The notes beneath the pieces are model-generated. The model was not told the origin of the DNA. It saw only the letters and a list, made by a program, of their open reading frames with translations, and did not search any database. The position numbers and the translations under genes were made by a program. Source: Dyella silvatica (GTDB taxonomy: Bacteria; Pseudomonadota; Gammaproteobacteria; Xanthomonadales; Rhodanobacteraceae). Taken from it: a stretch of 33,176 nucleotides of DNA. The stretch's first letter is position 1, and each line of letters starts with the position of its first letter. The stretch is taken from contig NZ_JAPDPE010000053.1 in the NCBI RefSeq assembly GCF_026283955.1, forward strand, positions 1 through 33,176. The letters are read 5' to 3'. Positions 18,132-26,598 of the stretch are shown here, in pieces.

Positions 18132-20363
18132 ATGCGTCGTTATCTGGTTACCGCAATTGCCTTGGCGCTCGCCGGCATGTCTATGACGGCGGTGGTGGCT
18201 GCTCCGGCAGCGGCCACTGCTGCCCTCGCTACGACCCAGCTGCCGCGCAGCGTGCGGCCTACGCATTACGACGTATCGGTGACGCCGCATCTCGATTCGC
18301 TGAGTTTCGATGGCAAGGTCGGTGTCCATGTCGAGGTGCTGCAGCCGACCGCGAGCATCACGCTCAATGCCATGGACATGACTTTTTCCGAGGTCAGCCT
18401 GACCCCTGCGGGTGGCAAGAAGGCGGCGTACCCCGCACCGAAGATCACGGTGGATGCCGCCGCGCAAACGGCGACCTTTACCTGGGCGCAGCCGATAGTT
18501 CCCGGCAGCTATCAGCTGGAGATGACTTACACCGGCAAAATCGGTACCCAGGCCAATGGCCTGTTCGTGATCAAATACGACACCAAGGCCGGCAGTAAGC
18601 GCGCGCTGTATACACAGTTTGAGAATTCCGACGCGCGGCGCTTCATTCCGTCGTGGGACGAGCCGGCCTACAAGGCTACGTTCACGCTGGAAGCGACCGT
18701 GCCCGCCGAGCAAATGGCCGTGAGCAACATGCCGGTGGCCGAGAAGAAAGATCTCGGCAGTGGTTTGGCGCAGGTGCGTTTTGCGCCATCGCCGAAGATG
18801 TCCACCTATTTGCTGTTCTTCGGTCTTGGCGAGTTTGAGCGCGCTACCACGCAATCCGATGGCACCGAGATCGGGGTGATCACCCAGAAGGGTGCGGTGT
18901 CGCAGGCGACCTTTGCGCTGGATTCGGCCAAGGCCGTGTTGCACGAATACAACGATTACTTTGGTACGCCGTATCCGCTGCCCAAGCTCGACAATATCGC
19001 GTCCCCCGGCAGTAGCCAGTTCTTTGGCGCGATGGAGAACTGGGGCGCGATCTATACCTTTGAGTATGCGTTGTTGCTGGACCCTTCCATCTCGACCCAG
19101 TCTGATAAAGAAGAGGTGTTCTCCACGGCCGCGCACGAAATGGCGCACCAATGGTTTGGCGATCTGGTGACCATGCGCTGGTGGGACGATCTCTGGCTCA
19201 ACGAGGGTTTTGCATCGTGGATGGCGGCACGCACCACGGAGAAATTGCACCCGGAGTGGAACACCGCGCTGACCGCGGTGGATGTGCGTGAAGGCGCGAT
19301 GAGCCGCGACGCTATCGCTACCACTCACTCCATTGTGCAGCACGTCGCAACGGTGGAGCAGGCGAGCCAGGCCTTCGATGTGATTACCTATTCCAAGGGC
19401 GAGGCGGTGATCCGCATGCTGGAGGGTTACGTCGGTGCGGATACCTGGCGCGAAGGCGTGCGTCGTTACATGAAGGCCCATGCTTACAACAACACCGTGT
19501 CTGACGATTTGTGGCGTGAGGTCGAGGCCGCCGCAGGTAAGCCAGTGACCGCCATCGCCCACGATTTCACCTTGCAGCCTGGCGTGCCGATGATTCGCGT
19601 CGAGGCCGCCTGCACCGCAGGCAAGACCACGCTGACCCTGACCCAGGGTGAGTTCACCAAAGATCGCCCGGACAAGAAACCGCTGTCATGGCGGGTGCCG
19701 GTGATTGCACAGGCGGTGGGCTCGGCCACGCCGGTGCGTACGCTGGTCAGCGGTGGCCATGCCAAGCTGGATGTGCCGAGCTGCGGCCCGATCATCGTCA
19801 ATGCCGGGCAGAGTGGTTACTACCGCACGCTGTACGCGCCGGCTCAGTTCGCCGCGATCAAAGACAGCTACGCCAAGCTCGCGCCGATCGACCAGCTGGG
19901 CCTGTCGGGCGATACCTGGGCGCTGGGCATGGCCGGGCTGCAGCCGGTGTCGGATTATCTCGACCTGGTCAAGGCAACCGCGGTCGATGCCGACCCGCAG
20001 ATCTGGGGCGATATCGCCGGAAAACTGGCCAGCCTGGATAACTACTACGACGGCGACGCAACGCGACAGGCGGCATTCCGCAAGTTCGCCATCGCGCGGC
20101 TAGAGCCCCTGTTCACCCGCATTGGCTGGCAGGAGCGGCAGGATGAGGCCGCACCAGTCAAGGTTCTGCGCATCGAGCTGATCAACGCACTCAGCCGACT
20201 GGATGATCCGACGGTGTTGACTGAATCGTTGCGCCGCTACAAAGCCCAGGCGAGCGATCCGAATGCGCTGCCGGCGGCACTGCGCAAATCGATTCTGGGG
20301 GTGGTGGCGCGGCATGCGCCGAAGACAATGCGCTGGCGCAGCGTGCACTCGATCTGGCGTTGA
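18132..20363 (+). CDS. M1 family aminopeptidase, truncated at the C-terminus by a frameshift
   Basis: A periplasmic zinc aminopeptidase that removes N-terminal residues from peptides. It has a signal peptide (MRRYLVTAIALALAGMS to VAA), the exopeptidase motif GAMEN at 299-303, the zinc site HEMAH at 335-339 with the third ligand E358 (NEGF) 18 residues later, and the probable catalytic Tyr in TYSKGEAV. The catalytic domain looks intact. In the helical ERAP1_C-like domain the frame changes near 20309-20321: after VVARHA the protein runs into PKTMRWRSVHSIWR and stops, while the expected continuation is in another frame downstream. About 30 residues of the family also appear to be missing at the junction. 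The product of 743 residues may be unstable or partly active. Confidence 0.85.
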   Translation: MRRYLVTAIALALAGMSMTAVVAAPAAATAALATTQLPRSVRPTHYDVSVTPHLDSLSFDGKVGVHVEVLQPTASITLNAMDMTFSEVSLTPAGGKKAAYPAPKITVDAAAQTATFTWAQPIVPGSYQLEMTYTGKIGTQANGLFVIKYDTKAGSKRALYTQFENSDARRFIPSWDEPAYKATFTLEATVPAEQMAVSNMPVAEKKDLGSGLAQVRFAPSPKMSTYLLFFGLGEFERATTQSDGTEIGVITQKGAVSQATFALDSAKAVLHEYNDYFGTPYPLPKLDNIASPGSSQFFGAMENWGAIYTFEYALLLDPSISTQSDKEEVFSTAAHEMAHQWFGDLVTMRWWDDLWLNEGFASWMAARTTEKLHPEWNTALTAVDVREGAMSRDAIATTHSIVQHVATVEQASQAFDVITYSKGEAVIRMLEGYVGADTWREGVRRYMKAHAYNNTVSDDLWREVEAAAGKPVTAIAHDFTLQPGVPMIRVEAACTAGKTTLTLTQGEFTKDRPDKKPLSWRVPVIAQAVGSATPVRTLVSGGHAKLDVPSCGPIIVNAGQSGYYRTLYAPAQFAAIKDSYAKLAPIDQLGLSGDTWALGMAGLQPVSDYLDLVKATAVDADPQIWGDIAGKLASLDNYYDGDATRQAAFRKFAIARLEPLFTRIGWQERQDEAAPVKVLRIELINALSRLDDPTVLTESLRRYKAQASDPNALPAALRKSILGVVARHAPKTMRWRSVHSIWR

Positions 20364-20695
20364 CCGACGAGCCGGGCGCAACCAATAGCGCGGGCATGAT
20401 TTCCGGTGTTTCGCGTTCGCACCCGGCACTGGCTTTCGATTTCGCCATTGCGCATATCGATCAGGTCAGCAAGAAAGTCGATTCGTCGGCGAGCAGCCGT
20501 TACTACCCGATGCTGGCTTCCAACTCGCTGGACCCGGCCATGGTCGGCAAGGTCAAGGCTTACGCCGATGCTCATGTCGCCGCAGGTTCGCGCCGCGATG
20601 CCGAGACCGTCATGGCCAGCATTACGTACCGGGTGAAGGTACGCAATGAGCGCTTGCCGGTGATCGATGCCTGGTTGAAGAAAAACGGTAACTGA
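20318..20695 (+). pseudogene. Displaced C-terminal part of the M1 aminopeptidase
   Basis: In the frame of position 20360 the translation reads AEDNALAQRALDLALTDEPG and continues to VRNERLPVIDAWLKKNGN, ending at TGA 20693-20695. This is the normal end of the same M1 protein: helical repeats with ALAQRAL, SRSHPALAFDFA and RRDAETVMASI. It has no start codon or ribosome binding site of its own before the conserved part. An out-of-frame deletion in the parent gene explains it best. Confidence 0.75.
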
Positions 20696-21138
20696 GCAAG
20701 CGCTAAGCGAAGACCACCGTCACCTCTGGCTGCATCCATCGAGGCTGGTTTGGCGGAGATCAGATGTTTTCATGTGAACACAAAAGGCCCTGCATGTGCC
20801 TAGGCGTTCACTTAACGTGTTGATGCACCGAAGCCCCGGAAAATCCGGGGCTTCTTTGTTTTGGCGATCCCGTAGACGGCACTGCGTGCGTTGCAGCGCA
20901 ATAAACTTACTGAGGGCTACAGGAAGAAAACGTTGGTGTGCAGGTCATCACGCATGGACGACGGCGCGCGCACTTCTTCTCATTTTCGCTGAGCGCTGGT
21001 CGACTTGTACCGCAGTAGAAATACCTGTCTGACTCTCTAACTAGAGCTTGCATTTCGCTGTTATTGGTTGAATTGGTTTGGCGTTGATACCTGCGGGGCG
21101 CTGCGAAGTTCGCTACTCCAAAGAGCCCCCCCCATAGC
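20696..21138. other. Intergenic stretch with terminator, no supported gene
   Basis: It holds the strong terminator at 20830-20862, an upstream hairpin (20774-20811) and, further right, AT-richer sequence leading into the RHS island. Short frames in the right half show no recognisable protein. A run of nine C at 21125-21133 lies just before the 3' end of the next minus-strand gene. Confidence 0.4.
20830..20862 (+). terminator. Rho-independent terminator
   Basis: GAAGCCCCGGA (20830-20840) pairs with TCCGGGGCTTC (20844-20854) around AAA and is followed by TTTGTTTT. It lies 135 bases after the aminopeptidase end, so it either ends a long 3' region or a separate short transcript. Confidence 0.85.
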
Positions 21139-21573
21139 TCACTTAGAAACTACTTCTACTGCGGATACCGCACCAAACTGAGTAACCCTGTCGCGAACGG
21201 CATCCCGGTACGGGTCCAGGCTACGAGTCGTATTGCAACTCCAAAACGAAAAATCAAATACAGACGATGGTTTCCTGTTGTCTGCCTGAATAGAAATATT
21301 TGATGCCCTCTTCGCATCAAATATTTCCAAAAAGTCTATGCTCAGAGAGTCCGATGTCTCTGCCCTACCAACGTAGCTAGCACCGAGGGCAATGGGCTCC
21401 TTGTCAGATTGCAAGAACTTGATGAAGTCCTGACGTCTCTCAGGCTGAACAGTCACCCACAACTTGACTGGGCTTATCTGACCCGTTGCGCAGTACGACT
21501 CGCTACAGGCGGCGGACTGCACCCAGCCAGCCAGGGCCAGAGCAAGCAGCATGTTGGAAAGTATTGAGCGCAT
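21139..21573 (-). CDS. Small secreted protein, third gene of the mini-RHS operon
   Basis: A 144-residue protein with a signal peptide (MRSILSNMLLALALAGWVQ, cleavage near SAAC or ACSES). A Cys sits close to the cleavage point but the surrounding residues are a poor lipobox. The mature part has further Cys residues (SYCATG, FWSCNTT). No family recognised. It starts 23 bases after the stop of the preceding gene in the same operon. Small exported proteins downstream of an RHS toxin are commonly immunity proteins, and that is the best guess here. Its GC content is visibly lower than the core. Confidence 0.6.
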   Translation of the reverse strand: MRSILSNMLLALALAGWVQSAACSESYCATGQISPVKLWVTVQPERRQDFIKFLQSDKEPIALGASYVGRAETSDSLSIDFLEIFDAKRASNISIQADNRKPSSVFDFSFWSCNTTRSLDPYRDAVRDRVTQFGAVSAVEVVSK

Positions 21574-21596
21574 TGATTGCTGTCAGACGCCCTGGA

Positions 21597-22151
21597 TCAA
21601 TTTAACTCGAGTCCACTCTCACTCACGAGGACCAAGTTATAGGTGCTCAATAGCTTCCCAGCGTCATTCCAATTCTGAATTTTCACCGATGTCACAACGC
21701 CTGCTGGACTCACGTCGTATTGATAGGCCTCAACGAGCTTGTTCACGTCAACATGCGGCGCGCAACCTGTTTCGGCAATCATTGAGCACATTGCAGAGCC
21801 GTGCCATCCGCCATTTGCTAGTCGCTGAACGGATATCCTTGGCCCTTTTGTATATTCCGCAGAATGGTCTGCGCTCTTCGGGATAGCGAATACCAGTTCA
21901 GCGATAGATCGACATTTGAACGCGCGGGACGAACAATTTTCAACACGTCCATCGACCTGCGAGACATCATTGGCAGGATTTTTTACGGCGTCGCGTGCAG
22001 TTCCTATGATGACGTTATTTTTTTCGATGCCTATAAAGTAACCTTGCTGCTTATCAACATATCGTATCGAGCAGCCAAGATCCCTAGCCGAATCGATGGG
22101 GAGGCTGCACAGAGTGCTGGTAACAGCCAGGACTATCGCCATAATAGTCAT
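21597..22151 (-). CDS. Secreted protein coupled to the mini-RHS gene, candidate immunity protein
   Basis: A 184-residue protein with an N-terminal signal segment (MTIMAIVLAVTSTLCSLP). Its ATG overlaps the TGA of the RHS gene in an ATGA at 22148-22151, a mark of translational coupling. The mature part has several Cys (LGCSIRY, ENCSSRAFKC, AMCSMIAETGC), consistent with disulfides in the periplasm. No known family is recognised. Being coupled directly after a toxin-like gene and exported to the same compartment, it is the prime candidate for the cognate immunity protein; this is inference. Confidence 0.65.
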   Translation of the reverse strand: MTIMAIVLAVTSTLCSLPIDSARDLGCSIRYVDKQQGYFIGIEKNNVIIGTARDAVKNPANDVSQVDGRVENCSSRAFKCRSIAELVFAIPKSADHSAEYTKGPRISVQRLANGGWHGSAMCSMIAETGCAPHVDVNKLVEAYQYDVSPAGVVTSVKIQNWNDAGKLLSTYNLVLVSESGLELN

Positions 22152-23077
22152 TGGTTTGGCCCCAAAAAGGAACTCGCTGCAGCGTCATAAGAGTCTTGAT
22201 GAGCATCTTGATCGTTAGCCATTCGGTTTAGCCCGAAAAATCCAAGAGCTTTCCTTTCTTCGGAACTTCGATGGATTCCCTCATGTAGAAAATAAAACTC
22301 TTGCGTCCTCTCTGCATCGCCAACGGCCGTGCGCCCCGGCTGTAGGCCAGCCTTATCGACGGTGGTCGTGTTGCCCTGTGTATCCATAGCCCCAGATTCA
22401 ACGGGATCAGCTCTTATTATGCGTCCTCCTAAATTTTGGGCAACCGAAGTCCCCGAAATAGAAAATGAGTAGGTCTTGTCGCCGCTCTTAAACGAGATAT
22501 CCGCGGTCTTTCCTGAACTGGCCGCCGCGTTGACCGCCGTTGTCAGAGCTTTTTCTAAACCTGCATACGTTTTATGGTCCTCGTCGGTCGCATTCCTGGT
22601 TACATTCTTTCCATTTTCCTGCGTGACGACTTGATCGATCTGACATGTGTACGTCTTATTGGCTAGCGTGCAGGTACGTCCATCGGGATCGATGTGATCA
22701 ATTGGGTTGTTGTTGACGTAATCGTACCGATTGAAGCTGAACGTGTTACCCGCCGTAGGCATGACAGGATCAACGCTGAGAAAATGCCCGGTTACTGGAT
22801 CGTAGTACCTGTGCTGCATGTAGATGAGATTGGTCTCAGGATCATCCACATGTCCCGTGTATCCAGGCCCATTGGGTGGCGTACCTAACGCGATCGTTCC
22901 ATATGGTGCATAGTCGAACGTAGCGGTGATGTTGCCTTGGGCATCTGCTTCCGCCAAGGGAGTTCCTTGGGGATCGGTATAGACGTAGGTGACGGTGCCG
23001 TTTGGCAGGGCGTGAGCGAACCCAATGTCTAAAAGCGCTAGCACGCAACCGGCGACGACTGCTCGACTGATAACCAT
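22148..23077 (-). CDS. Miniature RHS core protein with signal peptide and C-terminal HExxH (zincin-like) domain
   Basis: A 309-residue protein; RHS proteins are usually well over 1000. It starts with a signal peptide (MVISRAVVAGCVLALLDIGFAHA) after a GGGGGA ribosome binding site. Next come YD-repeat pieces (VTYVYTDPQGTPLAEADAQG) and the RHS-associated core (YTGHVDDPETNLIYMQHRYY, then GHFLSVDP, ending NNNPIDHIDPDGR). The core is the point after which polymorphic toxin domains vary. The remaining 170 residues are variable, with FLHEGIH: H265-E266-xx-H269 is an HExxH metalloprotease-type motif, and a His/Asp-rich segment (NDQDAHQDSYD) follows that could supply a third ligand. Likely a secreted metallopeptidase toxin. 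The zincin call rests on one motif. Confidence 0.75.
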   Translation of the reverse strand: MVISRAVVAGCVLALLDIGFAHALPNGTVTYVYTDPQGTPLAEADAQGNITATFDYAPYGTIALGTPPNGPGYTGHVDDPETNLIYMQHRYYDPVTGHFLSVDPVMPTAGNTFSFNRYDYVNNNPIDHIDPDGRTCTLANKTYTCQIDQVVTQENGKNVTRNATDEDHKTYAGLEKALTTAVNAAASSGKTADISFKSGDKTYSFSISGTSVAQNLGGRIIRADPVESGAMDTQGNTTTVDKAGLQPGRTAVGDAERTQEFYFLHEGIHRSSEERKALGFFGLNRMANDQDAHQDSYDAAASSFLGPNQ

Positions 23078-23622
23078 CCGTTGTTCCCCCGTCCGTTACC
23101 CGCTCCGACGTGGCGGGCGTGTCATCCTGATGAGAACAATAATGGGGGAGGGGCGTCAAGCTCCTGGAAGCCAGCATCGCACTCCGATTTTCCCTATGCT
23201 ATTGGATGGCGGTTCAATGCAAGGGGCGGCGGTCTCGCACAACCAACGTGCTTTGAATGACATGGTTTAGTCCTCTCCATAAAGCCTTAGATACAGGCAC
23301 CCGTTACTGCCCGGGCATTGCGCCGGACAGCTGGGCCATATCGATGACAGCCTTGGCTGAGTGCTAGCAGGTATTAAACGTCGGCATAGCGAATCCTCTC
23401 AAGGACAGCCGATATCCGTGAAGGATGTTGCACCCCGAAGGGTCGCACCGACGCGTGAGCAACGCGTTGTTCCCCAGCCTGGCTACAACGCCATATCGTG
23501 GCGTCCCTCTGCCTGCGGCCTGATCGAATAGCCTTGCGATTTAGGGCTTTCTTGTTGACATCACGGTCGATGCGCAAGCGATATGATGGTGCACCGATAG
23601 GGCGCCGGGCGAAGGGGAGATC
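23078..23622. other. Intergenic stretch without a supported gene
   Basis: It lies between the divergent mini-RHS operon and the small secreted gene at 23623, so it should hold promoters for both. Several short frames are open, including one at 23418-23531 ending PGYNAISWRPSACGLIE, but none has support from a ribosome binding site or a known family. Scattered protein-like bits suggest decayed genes, which would suit an island boundary. Confidence 0.4.
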
Positions 23623-23979
23623 ATGCATATTTCGAGAAAACTCAATCTCGCGCTATGGATTGTGAGTCTGTGCCTATGCAGTGTTTTCGCGCAGGCCTCC
23701 GATCAAGCGCTCGCGGATAAGCCTGTCGTCAAAGATAAGACTGAGGTGACCGGTTATGGTTTTAATTGGCATGCCGACCCCGATACGGTGAGGTGCATCA
23801 AGATGACGCCCGTGTTCGTGGCGAGCTTCAAGGCTTGCGTTCATCTGGCCAAAGACGACAGCCAAACCGGCACGATGAAATTTCAATGCGATGCCGGCGG
23901 CGACAAATCGTATTTGATCGCCGAGACGCTTAAGCAATGCCAGGATGCGAAGGACACCATGGCTGCCAACGCGCCTTAG
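23623..23979 (+). CDS. Small secreted protein of unknown function
   Basis: A 118-residue protein beginning with a signal peptide (MHISRKLNLALWIVSLCLCSVFAQA) after the ribosome binding site GGGGAG. The short mature part has four Cys (VRCIKM, KACVHL, FQCDAGG, KQCQDA), enough for two disulfides. I do not recognise the family. It is convergent with the DUF3617-like gene; the stops are 18 bases apart. Confidence 0.65.
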   Translation: MHISRKLNLALWIVSLCLCSVFAQASDQALADKPVVKDKTEVTGYGFNWHADPDTVRCIKMTPVFVASFKACVHLAKDDSQTGTMKFQCDAGGDKSYLIAETLKQCQDAKDTMAANAP

Positions 23980-23997
23980 CGCTGGCAGCGTATGCGA

Positions 23998-24459
23998 TCA
24001 ATCGCTGGGACTGGTGCAGGCCGCATGGCGGCTGCCTTCGATGCGTAGCACTTCGCCGCGATCTTGCAGAGTGATGCTGGCGGTGTAGTGCTCGGGTGAA
24101 TCGAAATCGACCTGGCCCTTGCCGCTGATCGGCATGGCGCCGGGGCAGCTCAGCGTCCATGACAAAGCGGTGCTGCTGCGATGTTGGTCACTGCGCTGAC
24201 ACGACCTATCCGGCACAGCGATATCCGCAAAGGCGGTCCAGGGATCCATGTCCTCGGCCTCGCAATGCCATTGGGTCGATGGCGGTCCGGCTTGCCCTTG
24301 CTTGACGATGCGGGTAACGGTTTTCCATAAGCCGGGCATGGCTTTGAAGTCGCCAGGGTCGGCATGGCCAAGCGAGCTGCTCAGGCCGAAGGCGATAAGC
24401 AGCGTAAGCGTGGCGCTGCGGCTGACCGTGGGTTGCTGTTTCTGCATAAGACGATGCAT
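23998..24459 (-). CDS. DUF3617-like secreted protein
   Basis: A 153-residue protein with a signal peptide (SRSATLTLLIAFGLSSSLGHA). The mature start GDFKAMPGLWKTVTRIV is the hallmark opening of DUF3617 proteins, which have a G-x-W strand and paired Cys (WHCEAEDMD, RSCQRSD, LSCPGAMP). The biochemical role of the family is unknown. The start could be 24459 or the Met four codons later (24447). Confidence 0.7.
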   Translation of the reverse strand: MHRLMQKQQPTVSRSATLTLLIAFGLSSSLGHADPGDFKAMPGLWKTVTRIVKQGQAGPPSTQWHCEAEDMDPWTAFADIAVPDRSCQRSDQHRSSTALSWTLSCPGAMPISGKGQVDFDSPEHYTASITLQDRGEVLRIEGSRHAACTSPSD

Positions 24460-24509
24460 CGCTGGAGCATTCTCCGAGAGCCGTGAATGGCGCGTGGCGT
24501 AGACACACG

Positions 24510-24538
24510 AAAACCCTGCCCGCAGCTAGCGGGCAGGG
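24510..24538 (-). terminator. Rho-independent terminator of the phosphoesterase gene
   Basis: On the minus strand, CCCTGCCCGC (24538-24529) pairs with GCGGGCAGGG (24523-24514) around a five-base loop and is followed by TTTT (24513-24510). It lies 17 bases after the stop of the phosphoesterase. Confidence 0.8.
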
Positions 24539-24555
24539 CAGGATCGAAGTGAATC

Positions 24556-26598
24556 TTAGTCCTGGGTTTCGGTGTTGGCTTCGTTCGACGCGTGGTAGTC
24601 GCCGAAATTGAACATGTTCATCAAGTTGCCGATGGCCGGCGCGTTGAGTGGCACGTACGGGTTTTCACGACGTGCAATCGGGTTGGGCAGGTTATCGCGG
24701 CTGCGCGATGAAATGGTCTCGTGCAGGCCCCAGTTGGCCTCGACGAATTTGTCGAACGAGACATGGTCGTAATACGTGTGTACGACACGACCGCCCTCGG
24801 AGTAGCGCGAGATCACCAGCAACGGAATACGCGTGCCATCGCCGAAGAAGTCGATCGGCTGGATATAGCCGGAATCCCAATAGCCGCCGCCTTCATCGAA
24901 CGTCACCATGATGACGGTGTCGTTCCATACCTGCGGATTGGCCTTGGCCATCTCGACGATCTTCTGCACGTAGCCTTCGAACAGCTCCAGCTTGGACGAT
25001 GCCGGGTGGCCGTCTAGCAGCCCATCGGGCTTGGCAATGGATACCGCCGGCAGCGTGTTGTTCTGGATATCGTTGTAGAGGTCGTTGATGTCCTGGTTGT
25101 TCTTGCGCAGCTCAGGATTGGTCATGACCTGGGTGGAATAAAGAAACGGATCGCAGATATTGCAGAACGTACCGGCCTCGCCATTTTCCTTGCCGTTGCC
25201 CCAGCCTTCGCCGTAGTACTTCCAGCTTACGTGGTGACGGTTGAGCAGCAGGGCGAGGTTGTCCTGGGTGGTTGGCGGTACGGTGAACTGGTTCGCTCCC
25301 AGCGGCGCGGGTGTGCCGTCACCGAGATAGCCTGGGTTGTAGTTGTTGACCAGGTAATAGGCGTCCCGCTTGCAATCGGTACCGCGGAAGGTGTGGTAAG
25401 GCAGCGAACGCAGGTAGTCCTTGATGGCATCCACGCCAGGCTGTGTTTCATCGGCACAGTTGACGTAGGAGCCGCCGCCGTAGCCGTCTTGCACATACCA
25501 GTTGTTGGTACCGGCCTGGGCATTCGGGTTTTCGATCTGGTTGCTCGGCGGTACGGCCGGATTACCTTGCGCATCGGCATAGTAAATCGGGCTGCCGAAG
25601 CCAAGCATGATGTGATTGGCGCCGGTGCCGCCCATCACGGATTGGTGGAAGTTATCGCTCAAGGCATAGGTGCGTGCCAATTGGGCGAAGTACGGCGCGT
25701 CACCCTGGGCCATGTTGAGGAACTGCATGGCGGTGGAGCCTTCGCCGGTGCTTTGATCGGTGAAGTTGGCGGGTTGTTTGGCGCCGTTGTTGCCCGCGCC
25801 GATGCTGGTCTCGACCCAGGGGAACAAGTCATTGCGGCAGCCGCTGGGGTTTCTCGGCGTGGCGGCGTCAACGCTGCAATCGAGTTGCTGCCACATCTGG
25901 AAAAAGCGGTGTACCGGGCTGTTGGCGTAATCGTTGTAGCTGATCGATGCGTGCATATCGACCGGTGCATTCACCAGATCGGCAGGAAAACGTGTATCGA
26001 TGACATGGCCGGGCAGGCCGGTACCGCCTTCGGCCAGTTCGATATACGCGTCGGCAGGCAGGCCCGGTTCGATCGCCGCGGCTTGCGCCGCCGAGGCCAG
26101 ATAAGGCTGCGTCGGTGCGCCGCCGGTATTCATCTTGGGCAGCAGCGTATACGGCGCCGTGCGCTTGGGGGCGTTGGCATAAGCACCGGTGTTGGATGCC
26201 TGCCATTGGCGTGCGGCGGCAACATTCGGGCCGGGCGTGCCATCGGCATTGACGATGCCTTCCGAGAGCAGGTTATGCACGCGTTGCCCGGCCGGCGGTG
26301 TGTAGGTAGCGAACACGTGATCGAAGGTGCGGTTTTCGCCGATCAGCAGAATGACGTGTTTGATCGGCGTGCGGGTGTGGCCGCTACGGTCGTCACCATC
26401 GCCGGGGCGATGCAGCGTGACAATACCGCCTGGTAATGCCGTGTGGTTGCTCTGCGCCGCGCTGGGCAGATGTTGGCGAAAGCTGGCGTCTTGATCGGGT
26501 GGTGTGGTGCTTTGTGCGCTCACGACACCGGCAAGGCCGGTAGCGAGCAAACCAAAGACAAGTGGCTTCAATCGGGTACAGCCAGAAAGCATGGGCAT
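24556..26598 (-). CDS. Secreted phosphoesterase, phospholipase C/acid phosphatase family (PF04185)
   Basis: A 680-residue exported enzyme that hydrolyses phosphate esters. ATG 26598 is preceded by AGGAG and starts a signal peptide (MPMLSGCTRLKPLVFGLLAT to VVSAQ); the longer frame to 26751 has no such support. The family motif GENRTFDHVFATY begins at residue 87 and supplies catalytic Glu and metal-binding Asn. The late motifs VTFDEGGGYWDSG and YYDHVSFDKFVEANWG carry the metal-binding Asp/Glu/His residues. Both phospholipase C and acid phosphatase members exist; this sequence does not decide between them. It is monocistronic, with its own terminator. Regulation by phosphate would be expected, but no pho box is evident to me. 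Confidence 0.88.
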   Translation of the reverse strand: MPMLSGCTRLKPLVFGLLATGLAGVVSAQSTTPPDQDASFRQHLPSAAQSNHTALPGGIVTLHRPGDGDDRSGHTRTPIKHVILLIGENRTFDHVFATYTPPAGQRVHNLLSEGIVNADGTPGPNVAAARQWQASNTGAYANAPKRTAPYTLLPKMNTGGAPTQPYLASAAQAAAIEPGLPADAYIELAEGGTGLPGHVIDTRFPADLVNAPVDMHASISYNDYANSPVHRFFQMWQQLDCSVDAATPRNPSGCRNDLFPWVETSIGAGNNGAKQPANFTDQSTGEGSTAMQFLNMAQGDAPYFAQLARTYALSDNFHQSVMGGTGANHIMLGFGSPIYYADAQGNPAVPPSNQIENPNAQAGTNNWYVQDGYGGGSYVNCADETQPGVDAIKDYLRSLPYHTFRGTDCKRDAYYLVNNYNPGYLGDGTPAPLGANQFTVPPTTQDNLALLLNRHHVSWKYYGEGWGNGKENGEAGTFCNICDPFLYSTQVMTNPELRKNNQDINDLYNDIQNNTLPAVSIAKPDGLLDGHPASSKLELFEGYVQKIVEMAKANPQVWNDTVIMVTFDEGGGYWDSGYIQPIDFFGDGTRIPLLVISRYSEGGRVVHTYYDHVSFDKFVEANWGLHETISSRSRDNLPNPIARRENPYVPLNAPAIGNLMNMFNFGDYHASNEANTETQD

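Noticed and set aside
17824-18186. Plus-strand frame of 120 residues before the aminopeptidase
   Set aside because: It overlaps the signal peptide of the M1 gene in another frame and has no ribosome binding site or recognisable content.
18117-19562. Long minus-strand frame (481 residues) opposite the aminopeptidase
   Set aside because: It is a shadow of the M1 gene in GC-rich DNA; the plus strand has the catalytic motifs.
23025-23270. Plus-strand frame of 81 residues antisense to the start of the mini-RHS gene
   Set aside because: No ribosome binding site, and it covers the region expected to hold the promoter and start of the RHS gene.
23418-23531. GTG-started 37-residue frame ending SWRPSACGLIE
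   Set aside because: Protein-like in composition, but too short, without a ribosome binding site and with no recognisable family; probably a remnant or chance.
25231-26436. Long plus-strand frame (401 residues) opposite the phosphoesterase
   Set aside because: Antisense shadow; no family resemblance and no ribosome binding site.
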